Shown: positions 8,952-17,939 of the stretch, in pieces
Layout of the letters: the number at the start of each line of letters is the position of its first letter
How positions within the stretch are numbered: the stretch's first letter is position 1
DNA from: Pseudomonadota bacterium
GTDB lineage: Bacteria; Pseudomonadota; Gammaproteobacteria; Burkholderiales; Burkholderiaceae
Length of the DNA stretch: 64,000 bases
Direction: 5' to 3'
Assembly (NCBI GenBank): GCA_023441105.1
Contig: JAEZQX010000438.1
Span: forward strand, 7,012-71,011
Made by a program: the position numbers and the translations under genes
Notes under the pieces: model-generated
Told to the model about the DNA's origin: nothing
The model's database searches: none
The model's input: only the letters and a program-made list of their open reading frames with translations

Positions 8952-8959
8952 GCCGGGCT

Positions 8960-11284
8960 TCAGTCCCGGGCCATCGCGACCGCGAGCCGCCGCTCGAGGT
9001 CGACGTAGGCATCGTCGGCGATGTCGTAGACCACTTTGATGATTCTTCCGCCCGAGAACGGGAATCTCCCCTTGTAATCCGAGCTGACCGCGTCGCCGCT
9101 GTCGTAGCCGATGCAGAGGCCTTCTCCGCAAAGTGCGTAGTGCCCGGTTTGCGTGCGCAACCTGCCGCTTGCGACAGCCTTGTCGTCGACGTACAGGGAC
9201 GCATTGCCGAGACACTCGAGATCCTTGCTCACCGACTCCTTGTCGAACGAGACACCCACGATGTGCCTGCCGAGCTTCGGCGCGTCGAAGGCCAGGCGTT
9301 GCTCCGGTGGAACGCCGAGGAAGTTGTAGACGAAGACGAGCATTCCGTTCCTGACGAACAGGGCATAGCCGCCGAAGCGCGATCCTTGCGAGCAGATGAT
9401 GCCTTGCGTGTCGCCGGTGAACTCGACTTCGGCGAGGATCCGGAACGACGTGCCGAGCGTTCGCGCGGCCACCGCCTCCGATACTTCGGTCGTGCCGGGG
9501 TAGTAGACGTAGTTGCCACTGGCGGGGGCAGTCCCATGGAATTCCATCTCGTGGACCGCGTGAACCCCCACATCCACGAGTGGAAGCACGTTGTTGTTCT
9601 TCGCCTCGGCCAGCCAGAGCTCGGCCAGTTCCTTCACGCGTTCGGGATGCTCGGCCGCGAGATCATGCGCCTCGGCGCGGTCCTTCTCGACGTGAAAAAG
9701 CTGCCATCGATCCTTGTCGAAATTCCCCCGGTCGGAGGGCGCCGGCGCATGTTCGGTCGACGCCTTCCACCCCTTGTGCCAGATGCCTCGCGTTCCCACC
9801 ATTTCGTAATACTGGGTCTCCTTCGTCGTCGGTGCATCGGCGTCGTCGAACGAGTAGCGCATGGAAACGCCGTGAAGCGGCGCCTGCTGCTGCCCGTCGA
9901 TGGCCTCCGGCATCCTGACGCCGCAGCAGTCGAGGATCGTCGGCACGATGTCGGTGCAATGATGGTATTGATGCCGCACCTCGCCCCGCGCCTGCATGCC
10001 CTTGGGCCAATGGATGACCATCGGATCGCAAGTGCCTCCCGCGTACGACGCGTAGCGCTTGAACATGCGGTAGGGCGTCGAAAAGGCCACCGCCCATCCC
10101 GTCGGGTAGTGGTTGTACGTGTCCGGCGAACCGAGCTTGTCGATCATCGCCATGTTGGATTCGATGTCGTCCGGATAGCCGTTGAAGAACCGGTTCTCGT
10201 TGACCGAGCCGCTCGGACTACCTTCACCGGAGGCGCCGTTGTCCGCACAGTAGAAGATCAACGTGTTCTCGAGCTGCCCTGATTCCTCCAGGTAATCGAT
10301 CACGCGTCCGACCTGCACATCGGTGTATTCGGAGAATGCCGCATAGACCTCGGCCATTCTCGAAAAGAGCTTCTTCTCGTCCGCGGACAGCGTGTGCCAC
10401 GGCCGGACACTGTCCGATTCCGGCAGGATGTCTTTCGGCAGCGGATTGATCGGGGTGAGCTCGGTGCCGTCCGGCAGGATGCGGCGATCGATCATCCGCT
10501 GCAGGACCCAATCGCGATACGCCTCGTAGCCGTCGTCGAACTTTCCCTTGTACTTGTCGATGTACTCTTTCGGCGCGTGGTGCGGCGCATGGTTCGCACC
10601 CGGGCAATACCACAGGTACCACGGCTTGTCCGGTCGCGACTGCTTGCCGTCCTGGATGAACGTGATCGCCTTGTCGGCGATGTCCTTCGAGAAGTGGTAG
10701 CCCTCTTCGGGCGGATAAGGCTGGTCGATGAAGTGATTGTCCTCGATCAGCTCCGGATACCACTGGTTTGTCTCGCCGCCGATGAAGCCGTAGAAGCGGT
10801 CGAAGCCGAGGCCGAGCGGCCAGCGCTTCTTCGACCCCCCCATGTCGAACGCGTCCACCGGCACGTTGTGATTCTTGCCGACCCAGTAGGTGCTCCACCC
10901 CGCGTCGCGCAGTACCTGGGCGATCGTGCCGTTCTCCGGCGGGAGATGCCCGGAGTAACCCGGGAAGCCGAGGGCCATCTCCGAGATCGATCCGAAACCG
11001 TTGCTGTGATGATCGCGGCCGGTCAGGAAGCACGAGCGCGTCGGCGAGCACACGGCGGTCGTGTGCCATTGGGAGTAGACGAGCCCGTTCTTCGCGAGTC
11101 GATCGAGCGTCGGCATCTGAATCCGCCCGCCATAGGTCGACCAAGCGGCCTGGCCGGTGTCGTCGTAGAGGATGACGAGGACGTTCGGCGCCTCCTTGGG
11201 CGCCTGTGGGTCGAGGAACGCCTCCCAGTCGGGCTTCGAAGCGCGGACGTCGAGTTCGATCCTACCCTGGAATGTCTTGGCCAT
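8960..11284 (-). CDS. arylsulfatase, type I formylglycine sulfatase (774 aa)
   Basis: The sulfatase signature is complete: NVLVILYDDTGQ metal-binding start and AVCSPTRSCFLTGRDHH, where Cys79 in C-S-P-T-R would become formylglycine. The size (774 residues) and the extra C-terminal beta-rich region after about residue 580 match the large arylsulfatase group. No signal peptide is seen, so it is probably cytoplasmic. It hydrolyses sulfate esters; the substrate is unknown. It follows a second sulfatase gene by 59 bp, in the same direction, and ends 8 bp from the end of the convergent TonB-receptor gene. Confidence 0.93.
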   Translation of the reverse strand: MAKTFQGRIELDVRASKPDWEAFLDPQAPKEAPNVLVILYDDTGQAAWSTYGGRIQMPTLDRLAKNGLVYSQWHTTAVCSPTRSCFLTGRDHHSNGFGSISEMALGFPGYSGHLPPENGTIAQVLRDAGWSTYWVGKNHNVPVDAFDMGGSKKRWPLGLGFDRFYGFIGGETNQWYPELIEDNHFIDQPYPPEEGYHFSKDIADKAITFIQDGKQSRPDKPWYLWYCPGANHAPHHAPKEYIDKYKGKFDDGYEAYRDWVLQRMIDRRILPDGTELTPINPLPKDILPESDSVRPWHTLSADEKKLFSRMAEVYAAFSEYTDVQVGRVIDYLEESGQLENTLIFYCADNGASGEGSPSGSVNENRFFNGYPDDIESNMAMIDKLGSPDTYNHYPTGWAVAFSTPYRMFKRYASYAGGTCDPMVIHWPKGMQARGEVRHQYHHCTDIVPTILDCCGVRMPEAIDGQQQAPLHGVSMRYSFDDADAPTTKETQYYEMVGTRGIWHKGWKASTEHAPAPSDRGNFDKDRWQLFHVEKDRAEAHDLAAEHPERVKELAELWLAEAKNNNVLPLVDVGVHAVHEMEFHGTAPASGNYVYYPGTTEVSEAVAARTLGTSFRILAEVEFTGDTQGIICSQGSRFGGYALFVRNGMLVFVYNFLGVPPEQRLAFDAPKLGRHIVGVSFDKESVSKDLECLGNASLYVDDKAVASGRLRTQTGHYALCGEGLCIGYDSGDAVSSDYKGRFPFSGGRIIKVVYDIADDAYVDLERRLAVAMARD

Positions 11285-11343
11285 GGCGGAGACCTGTTAC
11301 GTTGCAGTGGTTGAGTGCTTGGTTGCTGCAGGACGGATCGAGG

Positions 11344-12912
11344 TCAAGTCGATCCGGCCGCCGCCTCCGACATCTTCGCCATCGCGTCGTCGATGGTGAA
11401 GCTGTTCGGCTTCTGGACCGCCGGGAAATCCCTGAACGTTTGAGCGAACTTCGCCGCCACTGCCTGCACTGCATAGATCAGGAACGCGTGGCCGAACATC
11501 CAGTCGTTGTACGTGTTCGACGTGACGGTGGCGAACTCGAACGGGTCGGTGCGCAGGTTGTACATGATGGGCGCTCTGAGCCGTACAAAGGGATCCCGCC
11601 AGACGGCGAGTGTTCCCGCCGTGCGCTGCTCGAGGAAGACGACCTTCCAGTTGTCCATTCGTACCGCAATCACGTCGCCGTCGTCGCTGAAATAGAAGAA
11701 GAAGTTGCGTGGACTCTTCTTCTCCTCGCCGGTCAGATAGGGCAGCAGGTTATAGCCGTCGATGTGATTCCTGTAGGTCCGGCCGATGGCCTTGTATCCC
11801 TTCCTGAGCTCCTCGACGACGCCGGGAGCGCCGGCCATCGCGAGGAATGTCGGCAGCCAGTCATGGTGCTGCACGATCTCGTTGCTGACCGTTCCGGGGG
11901 CGATCTTTCCGGGCCAGCGGACGATCAGCGGCACGCGAAAGGCACCCTCCCAGTTGGTGTTCTTCTCGCTGCGGAATGGCGTGGTGCCGGCGTCGGGCCA
12001 GGTGTTGCGATGCGGCCCGTTGTCGGTCGAGTACTGCACGAATGTCTTGTCCGCGATCCCCAGCTTGTCGAGGAAGTCGAGCATCTGTCCGACGTTCCTG
12101 TCGTGGTCGATCATCGTGTCGTGATACGGCGATTGCCAGCGCCCGGCCTGGCCGCGGCTCTCCTTCTTGGTATGGGTGAAGGCGTGCATGTGCGTGGTGT
12201 TGACCCACACGAACCACGGCTTGCCGTCCTTCTCCGCCTGCTCGATGAACTTCTGCGCGGCGGCGACGAACTCGTCGTCGCAGGTCTCCATCCGCTTGCG
12301 GTCCAGCGGACCGGTGTCCTCGATCCGCTGCCTGCCGACCTTGCCCCAGCGCGGCATCTCGGTCGTGTCGTCCTTGTCGTTCGCCCACGAGTGGATGACG
12401 CCGCGCGGGCCGAACTGGTTGCGGAAGTCCGGGAAGTCGCTCTCCGATGGATAGTCGTCCATCTCCGGCTCTTCCTCGGCGTTCAGGTGGTAGAGGTTGC
12501 CGAAGAACTCGTCGAAACCGTGGTTGGTCGGCAGCATGTGGTTGAGGTCGCCGAGGTGGTTCTTGCCGAACTGACCGGTCGCGTAGCCTTGCTCCTTCAG
12601 CAGCGCCGCGATCGTCACCAGCTTCTCCGACATGCCGACCGGCGCCCCCGGCAAGCCGACTTTCGACAGCCCGGTGCGGTAGCAGCTCTGTCCGGTGATG
12701 AACGAGGAGCGCCCAGCGGTACAGCTCTGCTCGCCATAGCTATCGGTAAACATCATGCCTTCCTTGGCGAGGCGGTCGATGTTTGGCGTCCGGTAGCCCA
12801 TCACTCCGTGCGAGTAGCAGGAGAGGTTGGAGATGCCGATATCGTCTCCCCAGAAGACGAGGATGTTCGGCTTGCGAGCCGACTTGCCGTTGCGCTTTCC
12901 GTTCGTTGCCAT
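11344..12912 (-). CDS. arylsulfatase, type I formylglycine sulfatase (522 aa)
   Basis: The motifs NILVFWGDDIGISNLSCY and EQSCTAGRSSFITGQ (Cys64 in C-T-A-G-R, converted to formylglycine) identify a type I sulfatase. KNHLGDLNHMLPTNHGFDEF and VDHDRNVGQMLDFL-type metal and substrate segments follow. The start at 12912 is set by an AGGAGG site just upstream. There is no signal peptide. The gene lies 26 bp after the DUF1254 gene and 59 bp before the larger sulfatase, so the three form one leftward operon. The two sulfatases differ in size and in the residue after the catalytic Cys, so they probably act on different esters. Confidence 0.93.
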   Translation of the reverse strand: MATNGKRNGKSARKPNILVFWGDDIGISNLSCYSHGVMGYRTPNIDRLAKEGMMFTDSYGEQSCTAGRSSFITGQSCYRTGLSKVGLPGAPVGMSEKLVTIAALLKEQGYATGQFGKNHLGDLNHMLPTNHGFDEFFGNLYHLNAEEEPEMDDYPSESDFPDFRNQFGPRGVIHSWANDKDDTTEMPRWGKVGRQRIEDTGPLDRKRMETCDDEFVAAAQKFIEQAEKDGKPWFVWVNTTHMHAFTHTKKESRGQAGRWQSPYHDTMIDHDRNVGQMLDFLDKLGIADKTFVQYSTDNGPHRNTWPDAGTTPFRSEKNTNWEGAFRVPLIVRWPGKIAPGTVSNEIVQHHDWLPTFLAMAGAPGVVEELRKGYKAIGRTYRNHIDGYNLLPYLTGEEKKSPRNFFFYFSDDGDVIAVRMDNWKVVFLEQRTAGTLAVWRDPFVRLRAPIMYNLRTDPFEFATVTSNTYNDWMFGHAFLIYAVQAVAAKFAQTFRDFPAVQKPNSFTIDDAMAKMSEAAAGST

Positions 12913-12938
12913 GGTGATCCTCCTGGTAGGTGGCGCCG

Positions 12939-14411
12939 TTAGGCTTTGCGGCCACGCGTTGGCTGGCTGGAAGTCTTCTCGACCGGTGGCGGAGACCACG
13001 ACCCGTCAAGGACCGGAGTCCGTGGCCAGTAGGCTCGGACGTAGAGGGAGAAGTCGGCGCCCTTTGGCGCGGGCAGCCAGTTTGCATGCTCATTCGCATC
13101 AGCCGGCGCGTCTGCCTGCACATGGAGGGTCAGCGAACCGTCCGGACCGAGCCGCAAGGTCCTGTTCTTTGTCCCGAGCGAGTAGCGGCCAAGCTCGTTC
13201 GGTTCGAAGAAGTGCTCCTCGTTGTACAGCGTCAGCGACCAGAAGCCATTGACCGGCGGTGTTTCGCCTCTTGCGAATGTGACTGTGTAGCGATTGGCGC
13301 CATTGAGCCGTCCGCCGTTTGCATCAAGGTCTTGGTAGTAGTACTTCGTCTCGCCCGGCGAGTTGACGAAAATGTTCGATTTCGCAATCGCGGTTCGCGT
13401 GAAGTAGTCGGTGCCGAACGCGGATTCGTTGGAGATCGTGCTCCAGTTGTGAGGCAATTGCTGCCCGAAATTGCGGAACTGGAAAAGCGGCGCAATGATC
13501 TGTTCTTCGACTTCGGCTGCGGCCCTGAGCATCGTTTCCTTGAGAGCCGGGCTGCTCCGGAGTGCCTCCAGCACGGCCAGAACCTGCGCATAGCGCGCCT
13601 CTTCGCCTGGCAGTGGCGGCGCGTCGGCGAGGACGGCCGGAAGGTGCTCGAAGAAGCTCTCCGGAATCACCCACTTTGTCTCGCTCCGGCTGGCTGCCTG
13701 AGCGGGCATCCGCGGAAGCCTGCTCCAGTCCATGCTCTTCATCTTCCCGTCATAGTCTGCCAACGGGTACATCAGGACCTGCGTGAGCGGAAGTTGGAGG
13801 GCCTGCTTGTCTTCCGGGTCATCCCTTTGTGCGATCCGCGGAGCGGCGATGCCCGTCCTGGAGGTGCTGCGGAACATCTTGGTGATGCCTCTCGGCGTCT
13901 CGCCCTTCCAGTCCGGGCCGCAAAGCAGGTAGAAGCCCGGCGTCGTGTTGTACATCTTGCCGAGTTGGACGAAGCTGTCCGTGCGGATATCGACGATCTG
14001 ATACACCCAGAAGCGATCGCCAAAATCAGGCACCTGGATGACCACCGGCGAAACGTCCAGCCCCAGCGCACCGATGCCGTAGACGACGTCCTGGTTCGGA
14101 CAGGCGACGTTCCGCTGTTCCGGCGCGACATAGTCGGTGAGCATCGTAAGTCTGTTCAGAGGTGCCTGGGGCAACGGACCGGTGTATTGCTGCTGCTCGA
14201 TCTGAGAGAAGTAGAGACGCCGGTTGTAGACGTTCACCATCGGCCAGGCCCAGAAGTAGACGTCGCGCGCAACCAGTCCGGCGTACTCCTCCGTGATCTT
14301 GACGCGAACGTCAGGCCCCGGCGGCATCGCGCGCGACCAGTTCGGAGTCGGTAGCACTTCGGTGCTCAACGCCGGCTCCGCCGCTGTTGCTTCCGTTCTC
14401 TTCGTTGCCAT
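12939..14411 (-). CDS. DUF1254/DUF1214 domain protein
   Basis: This 490-residue protein has an N-terminal DUF1254-like part (DVYFWAWPMVNVYNRR, LTDYVAPEQRNVACPNQDVVY, VIQVPDFGDRFWVYQI) and a C-terminal DUF1214-like part (NGFWSLTLYNEEHFF, YSLGTKNRTL, LTLHVQADAP, NWLPAP). The family is widespread in soil and marine bacteria, and its biochemical role is unknown. The start at 14411 is supported by an AGGAAG site. No signal peptide is evident here, although many relatives are exported. It heads the operon with the two sulfatases, which hints at a shared role in taking apart a sulfated substrate. Confidence 0.88.
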   Translation of the reverse strand: MATKRTEATAAEPALSTEVLPTPNWSRAMPPGPDVRVKITEEYAGLVARDVYFWAWPMVNVYNRRLYFSQIEQQQYTGPLPQAPLNRLTMLTDYVAPEQRNVACPNQDVVYGIGALGLDVSPVVIQVPDFGDRFWVYQIVDIRTDSFVQLGKMYNTTPGFYLLCGPDWKGETPRGITKMFRSTSRTGIAAPRIAQRDDPEDKQALQLPLTQVLMYPLADYDGKMKSMDWSRLPRMPAQAASRSETKWVIPESFFEHLPAVLADAPPLPGEEARYAQVLAVLEALRSSPALKETMLRAAAEVEEQIIAPLFQFRNFGQQLPHNWSTISNESAFGTDYFTRTAIAKSNIFVNSPGETKYYYQDLDANGGRLNGANRYTVTFARGETPPVNGFWSLTLYNEEHFFEPNELGRYSLGTKNRTLRLGPDGSLTLHVQADAPADANEHANWLPAPKGADFSLYVRAYWPRTPVLDGSWSPPPVEKTSSQPTRGRKA

Positions 14412-14490
14412 TGCTGCATCTTCCTGTTGCGCGTCGCTGCGTGCCGGTTGCCCGGCCAGGCTCGAGATGTCGGTACCCCTGGGGCTGCCG

Positions 14491-15108
14491 TCACGATGCG
14501 AGAGCGTCGAGCCGCTGCAGCCCCACGATGACAATCTGCACGGCGAGCGCGACCTGAAGCACGGCCAGCACTGCGCCGAGGACCTGCAGCACGACCAGCG
14601 TCATGCCCGTCATCAGATGGCGTGCGAACACCATTGCCAGCAGGTTCAGCACCATCACGGCCACGAGCAGGGCGAGGATCGACAAGGTCCGGCCGGCGTC
14701 CTGCGTCGCCGCCAGGACCGTGATGACGGCAGCGATGCCGTACGGGGTGAGTACGATCGGAAATACGATGCGGAGCGCCGCGGCGTTGGCGGCGGGTGGT
14801 AGCGAGGCGTCGGCGTCGGAGGGAGCGGGCTCGTATTGCTCGAGCAGGTGCTTCACCGCGACGATGAAGAAGACGATGCCCGCGGTCAGCTCGAGCGCCG
14901 CGAGTGAAATGCTCCATCTTGCCGCCAGGGCGCGGCCGGCGATGCTGCCGACGATGATGGCGGCAGTGGCGATCGCAAACGCGCGCACCGCGATCTGTCG
15001 CGCAACCTGGCGGTCGAGCCCGGCAGTGCGCTGCGCGAAGGGCCCGAGCACCTTCAACGGACCGAGGGTCACGAAAAAGAGGGTGAAGATCTCGCCGGGA
15101 CCAAGCAT
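14491..15108 (-). CDS. MarC family integral membrane protein
   Basis: The protein has 205 residues and about six hydrophobic helices. It starts with LGPGEIFTLFFVTLGPLKVLGPF and contains VFPIVLTPYGIAAVITVLAA, which match the two inverted halves of the MarC (UPF0056) family. These proteins sit in the inner membrane; despite the name, a role in multidrug resistance was not confirmed. Its stop is about 80 bp upstream of the DUF1254 start on the same strand, so it could belong to that transcript. Confidence 0.85.
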   Translation of the reverse strand: MLGPGEIFTLFFVTLGPLKVLGPFAQRTAGLDRQVARQIAVRAFAIATAAIIVGSIAGRALAARWSISLAALELTAGIVFFIVAVKHLLEQYEPAPSDADASLPPAANAAALRIVFPIVLTPYGIAAVITVLAATQDAGRTLSILALLVAVMVLNLLAMVFARHLMTGMTLVVLQVLGAVLAVLQVALAVQIVIVGLQRLDALAS

Positions 15109-15389
15109 CAGGCGTGTCCTTCAGAGGCCAAGCGACCATCGGCCGCGCGCACGAGAGCCAAGGGCTTCAGCCCCTGGTGCGGATTTCACTTCGACGTCTC
15201 GGTGCGCCTTGATGCGGACGCAAGCCTTTTCGCGAGCGGCCGGGCGGCAGTGGCGATGTGGGGCCGATGCCGGGGGAGAAAGGGCCCTAAACTACCCCCA
15301 GGCTCCCGGGGGCGACATTGGACCTTGGTCCAAGGCGGCGTGTCCGGCCCGAACCCCCCGCTGGCGCTCGCGACGCCGGCCTCCTTTTT
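15109..15389. other. intergenic region with a strong inverted repeat
   Basis: No gene is seen between the MarC and SLAC1 genes. The sequence holds a perfect inverted repeat TTGGACC-TT-GGTCCAA at 15318-15333 and a GC-rich stretch followed on the plus strand by TTTTTT near 15384-15390. There is also a weak hairpin with arms AGGGCT and AGCCC near 15159-15174. The inverted repeat may be an operator or a hairpin in the leftward transcript. No regulator can be assigned. Confidence 0.35.
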
Positions 15390-16385
15390 TCATGGTGCCA
15401 GGGCTTCCGGATCGCCCCGCGCCATGCTCGCGATGGTGCGCACGCTCAGCGAAAGGATGACGAAGCTGGTGAATGCCAGCAGCGCGACTGCAAACGCCTG
15501 CGTCACCCACGACGGTTGATGGATGCTGAACTTCAGCGACGCGTTCGTCATCGCCGCGAGAGGGAAACCTACTGCCCACCAGGAAAGGCCGAAGGCAGAG
15601 GAGCTGCGCAGGCGGAGTAGCTTCGGCGCCAACACGAAGAACATGAAGACGGCGAGGTAGAAGAGCGAGCTCGCGAAAAGGTCGAGCCGCCGAGTGACAT
15701 TCAGATAGGCCGAGAAGCCGACGGCGAACGGCGCCACGAGGATCATCAACGAAGGCTGCAGAGGCTGCGGCATCGGCTCCTCGAAGATCAGCCGCGAAAG
15801 GATCAGGGTGAAAAGCGGGATCGCGAAGAACAGTCCCAGGGCGAGGCCGAACGCGCTTATCGCCTGGGCGCCCGGGATGTCGATGGCGACGCCCGCGATG
15901 GCGATGTTCAGGGTGCCGACGACGGGAACCATCCAGGCAGGCGTGGCATGGGCGACTTGTTGCCGGACGCTCATCCATCGGCTGACGATCAACCATGCAA
16001 AACCGATCATGGCCAAGGTGCCGGTCACCCAGAGAGCCTTGGCTACTGCGAGCGCGTAAGGGGCGACGATTGCCGGCAGCAACAGCAGCGAGATGATCGG
16101 TGTGGCGAAGAAGTTCGCCGCGACAGGATGCGCGAACTCGGCGCGAATGGCGGCCGGCGATGCCACACACTTCTTTCCGTAGGCCAGCAGCAGCGCGACG
16201 AAGGTGCCGGCCGCGACCAGCCCCAGCACCTCTCCGATCCAAGCCGGCAGGCCCCACTCGCTGGCCGCGAGCCGCCAGGCGAGCGCCAGGCCGGACAAGG
16301 CCATCACCGCGCCGAACAGGCTGACGGGCAAGCGGGCCCAGCGCCCTGCGTCGGTTCCGTGCGCCATGTCAAGCGGTTCGGACAT
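15390..16385 (-). CDS. SLAC1/TehA family anion channel-like membrane protein
   Basis: The protein has about 331 residues and ten predicted helices. The opening RLPVSLFGAVMALSGLALAWR is characteristic of the SLAC1/TehA (tellurite-resistance/dicarboxylate transporter) family, in which a central pore conducts anions. Later segments such as PVVGTLNIAIAGVAI and IDIPGAQAISAFGLALGLFFAIPLFT fit the repeated helical hairpins. The ATG at 16385 is used; a GTG at 16415 and an ATG at 16367 are also possible, and none has a clear ribosome binding site. A monocistronic unit is likely. Confidence 0.85.
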   Translation of the reverse strand: MSEPLDMAHGTDAGRWARLPVSLFGAVMALSGLALAWRLAASEWGLPAWIGEVLGLVAAGTFVALLLAYGKKCVASPAAIRAEFAHPVAANFFATPIISLLLLPAIVAPYALAVAKALWVTGTLAMIGFAWLIVSRWMSVRQQVAHATPAWMVPVVGTLNIAIAGVAIDIPGAQAISAFGLALGLFFAIPLFTLILSRLIFEEPMPQPLQPSLMILVAPFAVGFSAYLNVTRRLDLFASSLFYLAVFMFFVLAPKLLRLRSSSAFGLSWWAVGFPLAAMTNASLKFSIHQPSWVTQAFAVALLAFTSFVILSLSVRTIASMARGDPEALAP

Positions 16386-16593
16386 CAGGGCGGCGTCGAG
16401 CGTTCGGTCGATCACGGCATTCTGCCAACCTCAGTGTACGGGTGCGGTCTGCCGGGACGCAAGGTGCTGGTTCTTCCCGGCCCCGGTCCAGCCTGCCGGG
16501 CGAGTGCTATCCGTCGATTGCACCCGGGCGCTTCGGCTATCGCAACCCCGGGCCGACCGACTACACTCGAGCAGGTTGATCACGGAGACCGCC

Positions 16594-16878
16594 ATGGCAG
16601 AGCTGTCGTTCGAGGAATTCTCGGCCCGCGCCACCAAAGCCGGATTCGACGAGGTCATCGTGCGCGAATGGGCGCCGGATGCAGTGACGCAGACGCACAG
16701 CCATCCGTTCGATGTCGATGCCATCGTCGTGCGCGGGGAGTTCTGGCTGACTTGCGGCGACCAGACGCGCCATGTTGCCAGCGGCGACACCTTCGACCTG
16801 GCGCGCGATGTGCCGCATGCGGAACGCTACGGTCCCCAAGGCGCGACGATCTGGGTGGCGCGCCGCAAGGCCGGCTAG
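16594..16878 (+). CDS. small cupin-domain protein
   Basis: The 94-residue single-domain cupin carries TQTHSHPFDVDAIVVRGEFWL (metal-binding His-x-His and later Glu) and GDTFDLARDVPHAERYGPQGA (second-motif His). It should form a beta-barrel that binds a metal, either as a small sensor or as an isomerase or dioxygenase-like protein. A GGAGA site precedes the ATG. Its stop TAG and the stop of the convergent LysR gene share the palindrome CTAG, so the two genes overlap by 4 bp tail to tail. Confidence 0.82.
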   Translation: MAELSFEEFSARATKAGFDEVIVREWAPDAVTQTHSHPFDVDAIVVRGEFWLTCGDQTRHVASGDTFDLARDVPHAERYGPQGATIWVARRKAG

Positions 16879-17828
16879 CGCCGGCCGGACGTTTTCGCGC
16901 TCCGTCTGGCCGAGGCTGCCGTTGCGGATGCGGGTTGGCTGATTGCGGTGGCTGCCTGGTCGCGCAGCCAGGAAAGGAATGCCGCGACCGGCGGTCGCTT
17001 GCCATGGCGCAGCGGGTAGACGGCAAAGTGCGCCTTCACCCTGATCGACTTGTCGCCGCGCAGCACCGGACGAAGCCTGCCTTCGGCAAGATGCTTGCTT
17101 CCGGTCGTCATGCTTTCCAGGGCGACGCCGAGTCCCTGCGCGGCGGCATCCAGGGACATGTGAGCGCGATCGAAGCGTAGCGAGAACCGATCGGGCGCGC
17201 GCTGGTCGGCGAATGTGACGAACCAGTCCGACCACTGGACGACGCTCACGTTGCTCTGGATGAGCGGCACGCGCAATAGATCCTCCGGTCGCTCGAGCCG
17301 GTGCTTGCGGATGAATGCGGCGCTGGCCAGAGGCGTGATGAGCTCCTCGAACAACGGCTCCACCACGAGATCAGGCCACTGCGCGATGCCGTAGCGGATG
17401 TCGAGGTCGACCTGGCCCAGCGCGAAATCGCTGTGGGTATGCGCGGCCGACAGATTGAGGGAGATCTCCGGATGAGCCTGCGCGAACAGATGCAGGCGCG
17501 GCATGAGCCACTGGGTGGCGAGGCTCGGGGAGCAATGGACATAGAGGCTGTTGCTCACCCCCTGGCGCAGGTCCTCGGTTGCCGCGGCAATGGCCGACAG
17601 CGCGCCGGCGATGCGTGACAGGTACTGCTCACCGGAGGGGCTCAGCCGGACGCCGTGCGCACTGCGCTCGAACAGGCGGATCCCCAGGTCGGCCTCCAGA
17701 CGTGCGATCTGGTGGCTGATCGCCGACGCCGTGAGGTGCAACTCTGCCGCGGCCAGGGCGAAGCTGCGGCGCCTGGCCACGGTTTCGAATGCCCGCAGGC
17801 TCGGCATTGCGGGGACTGAAGCGGACAT
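16875..17828 (-). CDS. LysR-family transcriptional regulator (GcvA-like)
   Basis: The protein has 317 residues. Its N-terminal winged helix-turn-helix (LRAFETVARRRSFALAAAELHLTASAISHQIARLEADLG) and LFERSAHGVRLSPSGEQYL are classic LysR. An effector domain follows, with a GcvA-like pattern (VHCSPSLATQWLMPRL). It is divergent from the SDR/TRAP/transketolase locus, which it very likely controls. A perfect inverted repeat lies in the 111 bp between them. The C-terminal 20 residues are basic and low in complexity. Confidence 0.9.
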   Translation of the reverse strand: MSASVPAMPSLRAFETVARRRSFALAAAELHLTASAISHQIARLEADLGIRLFERSAHGVRLSPSGEQYLSRIAGALSAIAAATEDLRQGVSNSLYVHCSPSLATQWLMPRLHLFAQAHPEISLNLSAAHTHSDFALGQVDLDIRYGIAQWPDLVVEPLFEELITPLASAAFIRKHRLERPEDLLRVPLIQSNVSVVQWSDWFVTFADQRAPDRFSLRFDRAHMSLDAAAQGLGVALESMTTGSKHLAEGRLRPVLRGDKSIRVKAHFAVYPLRHGKRPPVAAFLSWLRDQAATAISQPASATAASARRSAKTSGRR

Positions 17829-17848
17829 GGGTGCCTCCAGCTCCTTGC

Positions 17849-17863
17849 ATGACGAATCGTCAT
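17849..17863. promoter_or_regulatory. candidate LysR operator in the divergent promoter
   Basis: A perfect inverted repeat ATGACGA-A-TCGTCAT lies between the LysR gene and the SDR gene. A further half-site (TGACGA) follows at 17871-17876. LysR proteins usually bind such dyads beside their own promoter and the divergent target. The assignment rests on symmetry and position only. Confidence 0.5.
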
Positions 17864-17939
17864 CTTAGCCTGACGAACAATCGCTTGCTGACAACCGAGG
17901 CGAACTTCAACATCCGCTCCTCGAACACCGGAGGAGTCG

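Noticed and set aside
8952..8959. A terminator between the TonB receptor and the convergent sulfatase
   Set aside because: Only 8 bp separate the genes; the GC-rich partial dyad near the junction has no T-tract and falls in coding sequence.
7353..9215. A 620-codon minus-strand frame opposite the TonB receptor
   Set aside because: It is antisense to a well-supported receptor, has biased composition and crosses into the sulfatase gene; no start or motif supports it.
11206..12942. A long plus-strand frame opposite the second sulfatase
   Set aside because: Antisense shadow of a gene with clear catalytic motifs; rich in Val, Arg and Asp repeats without a recognisable domain.
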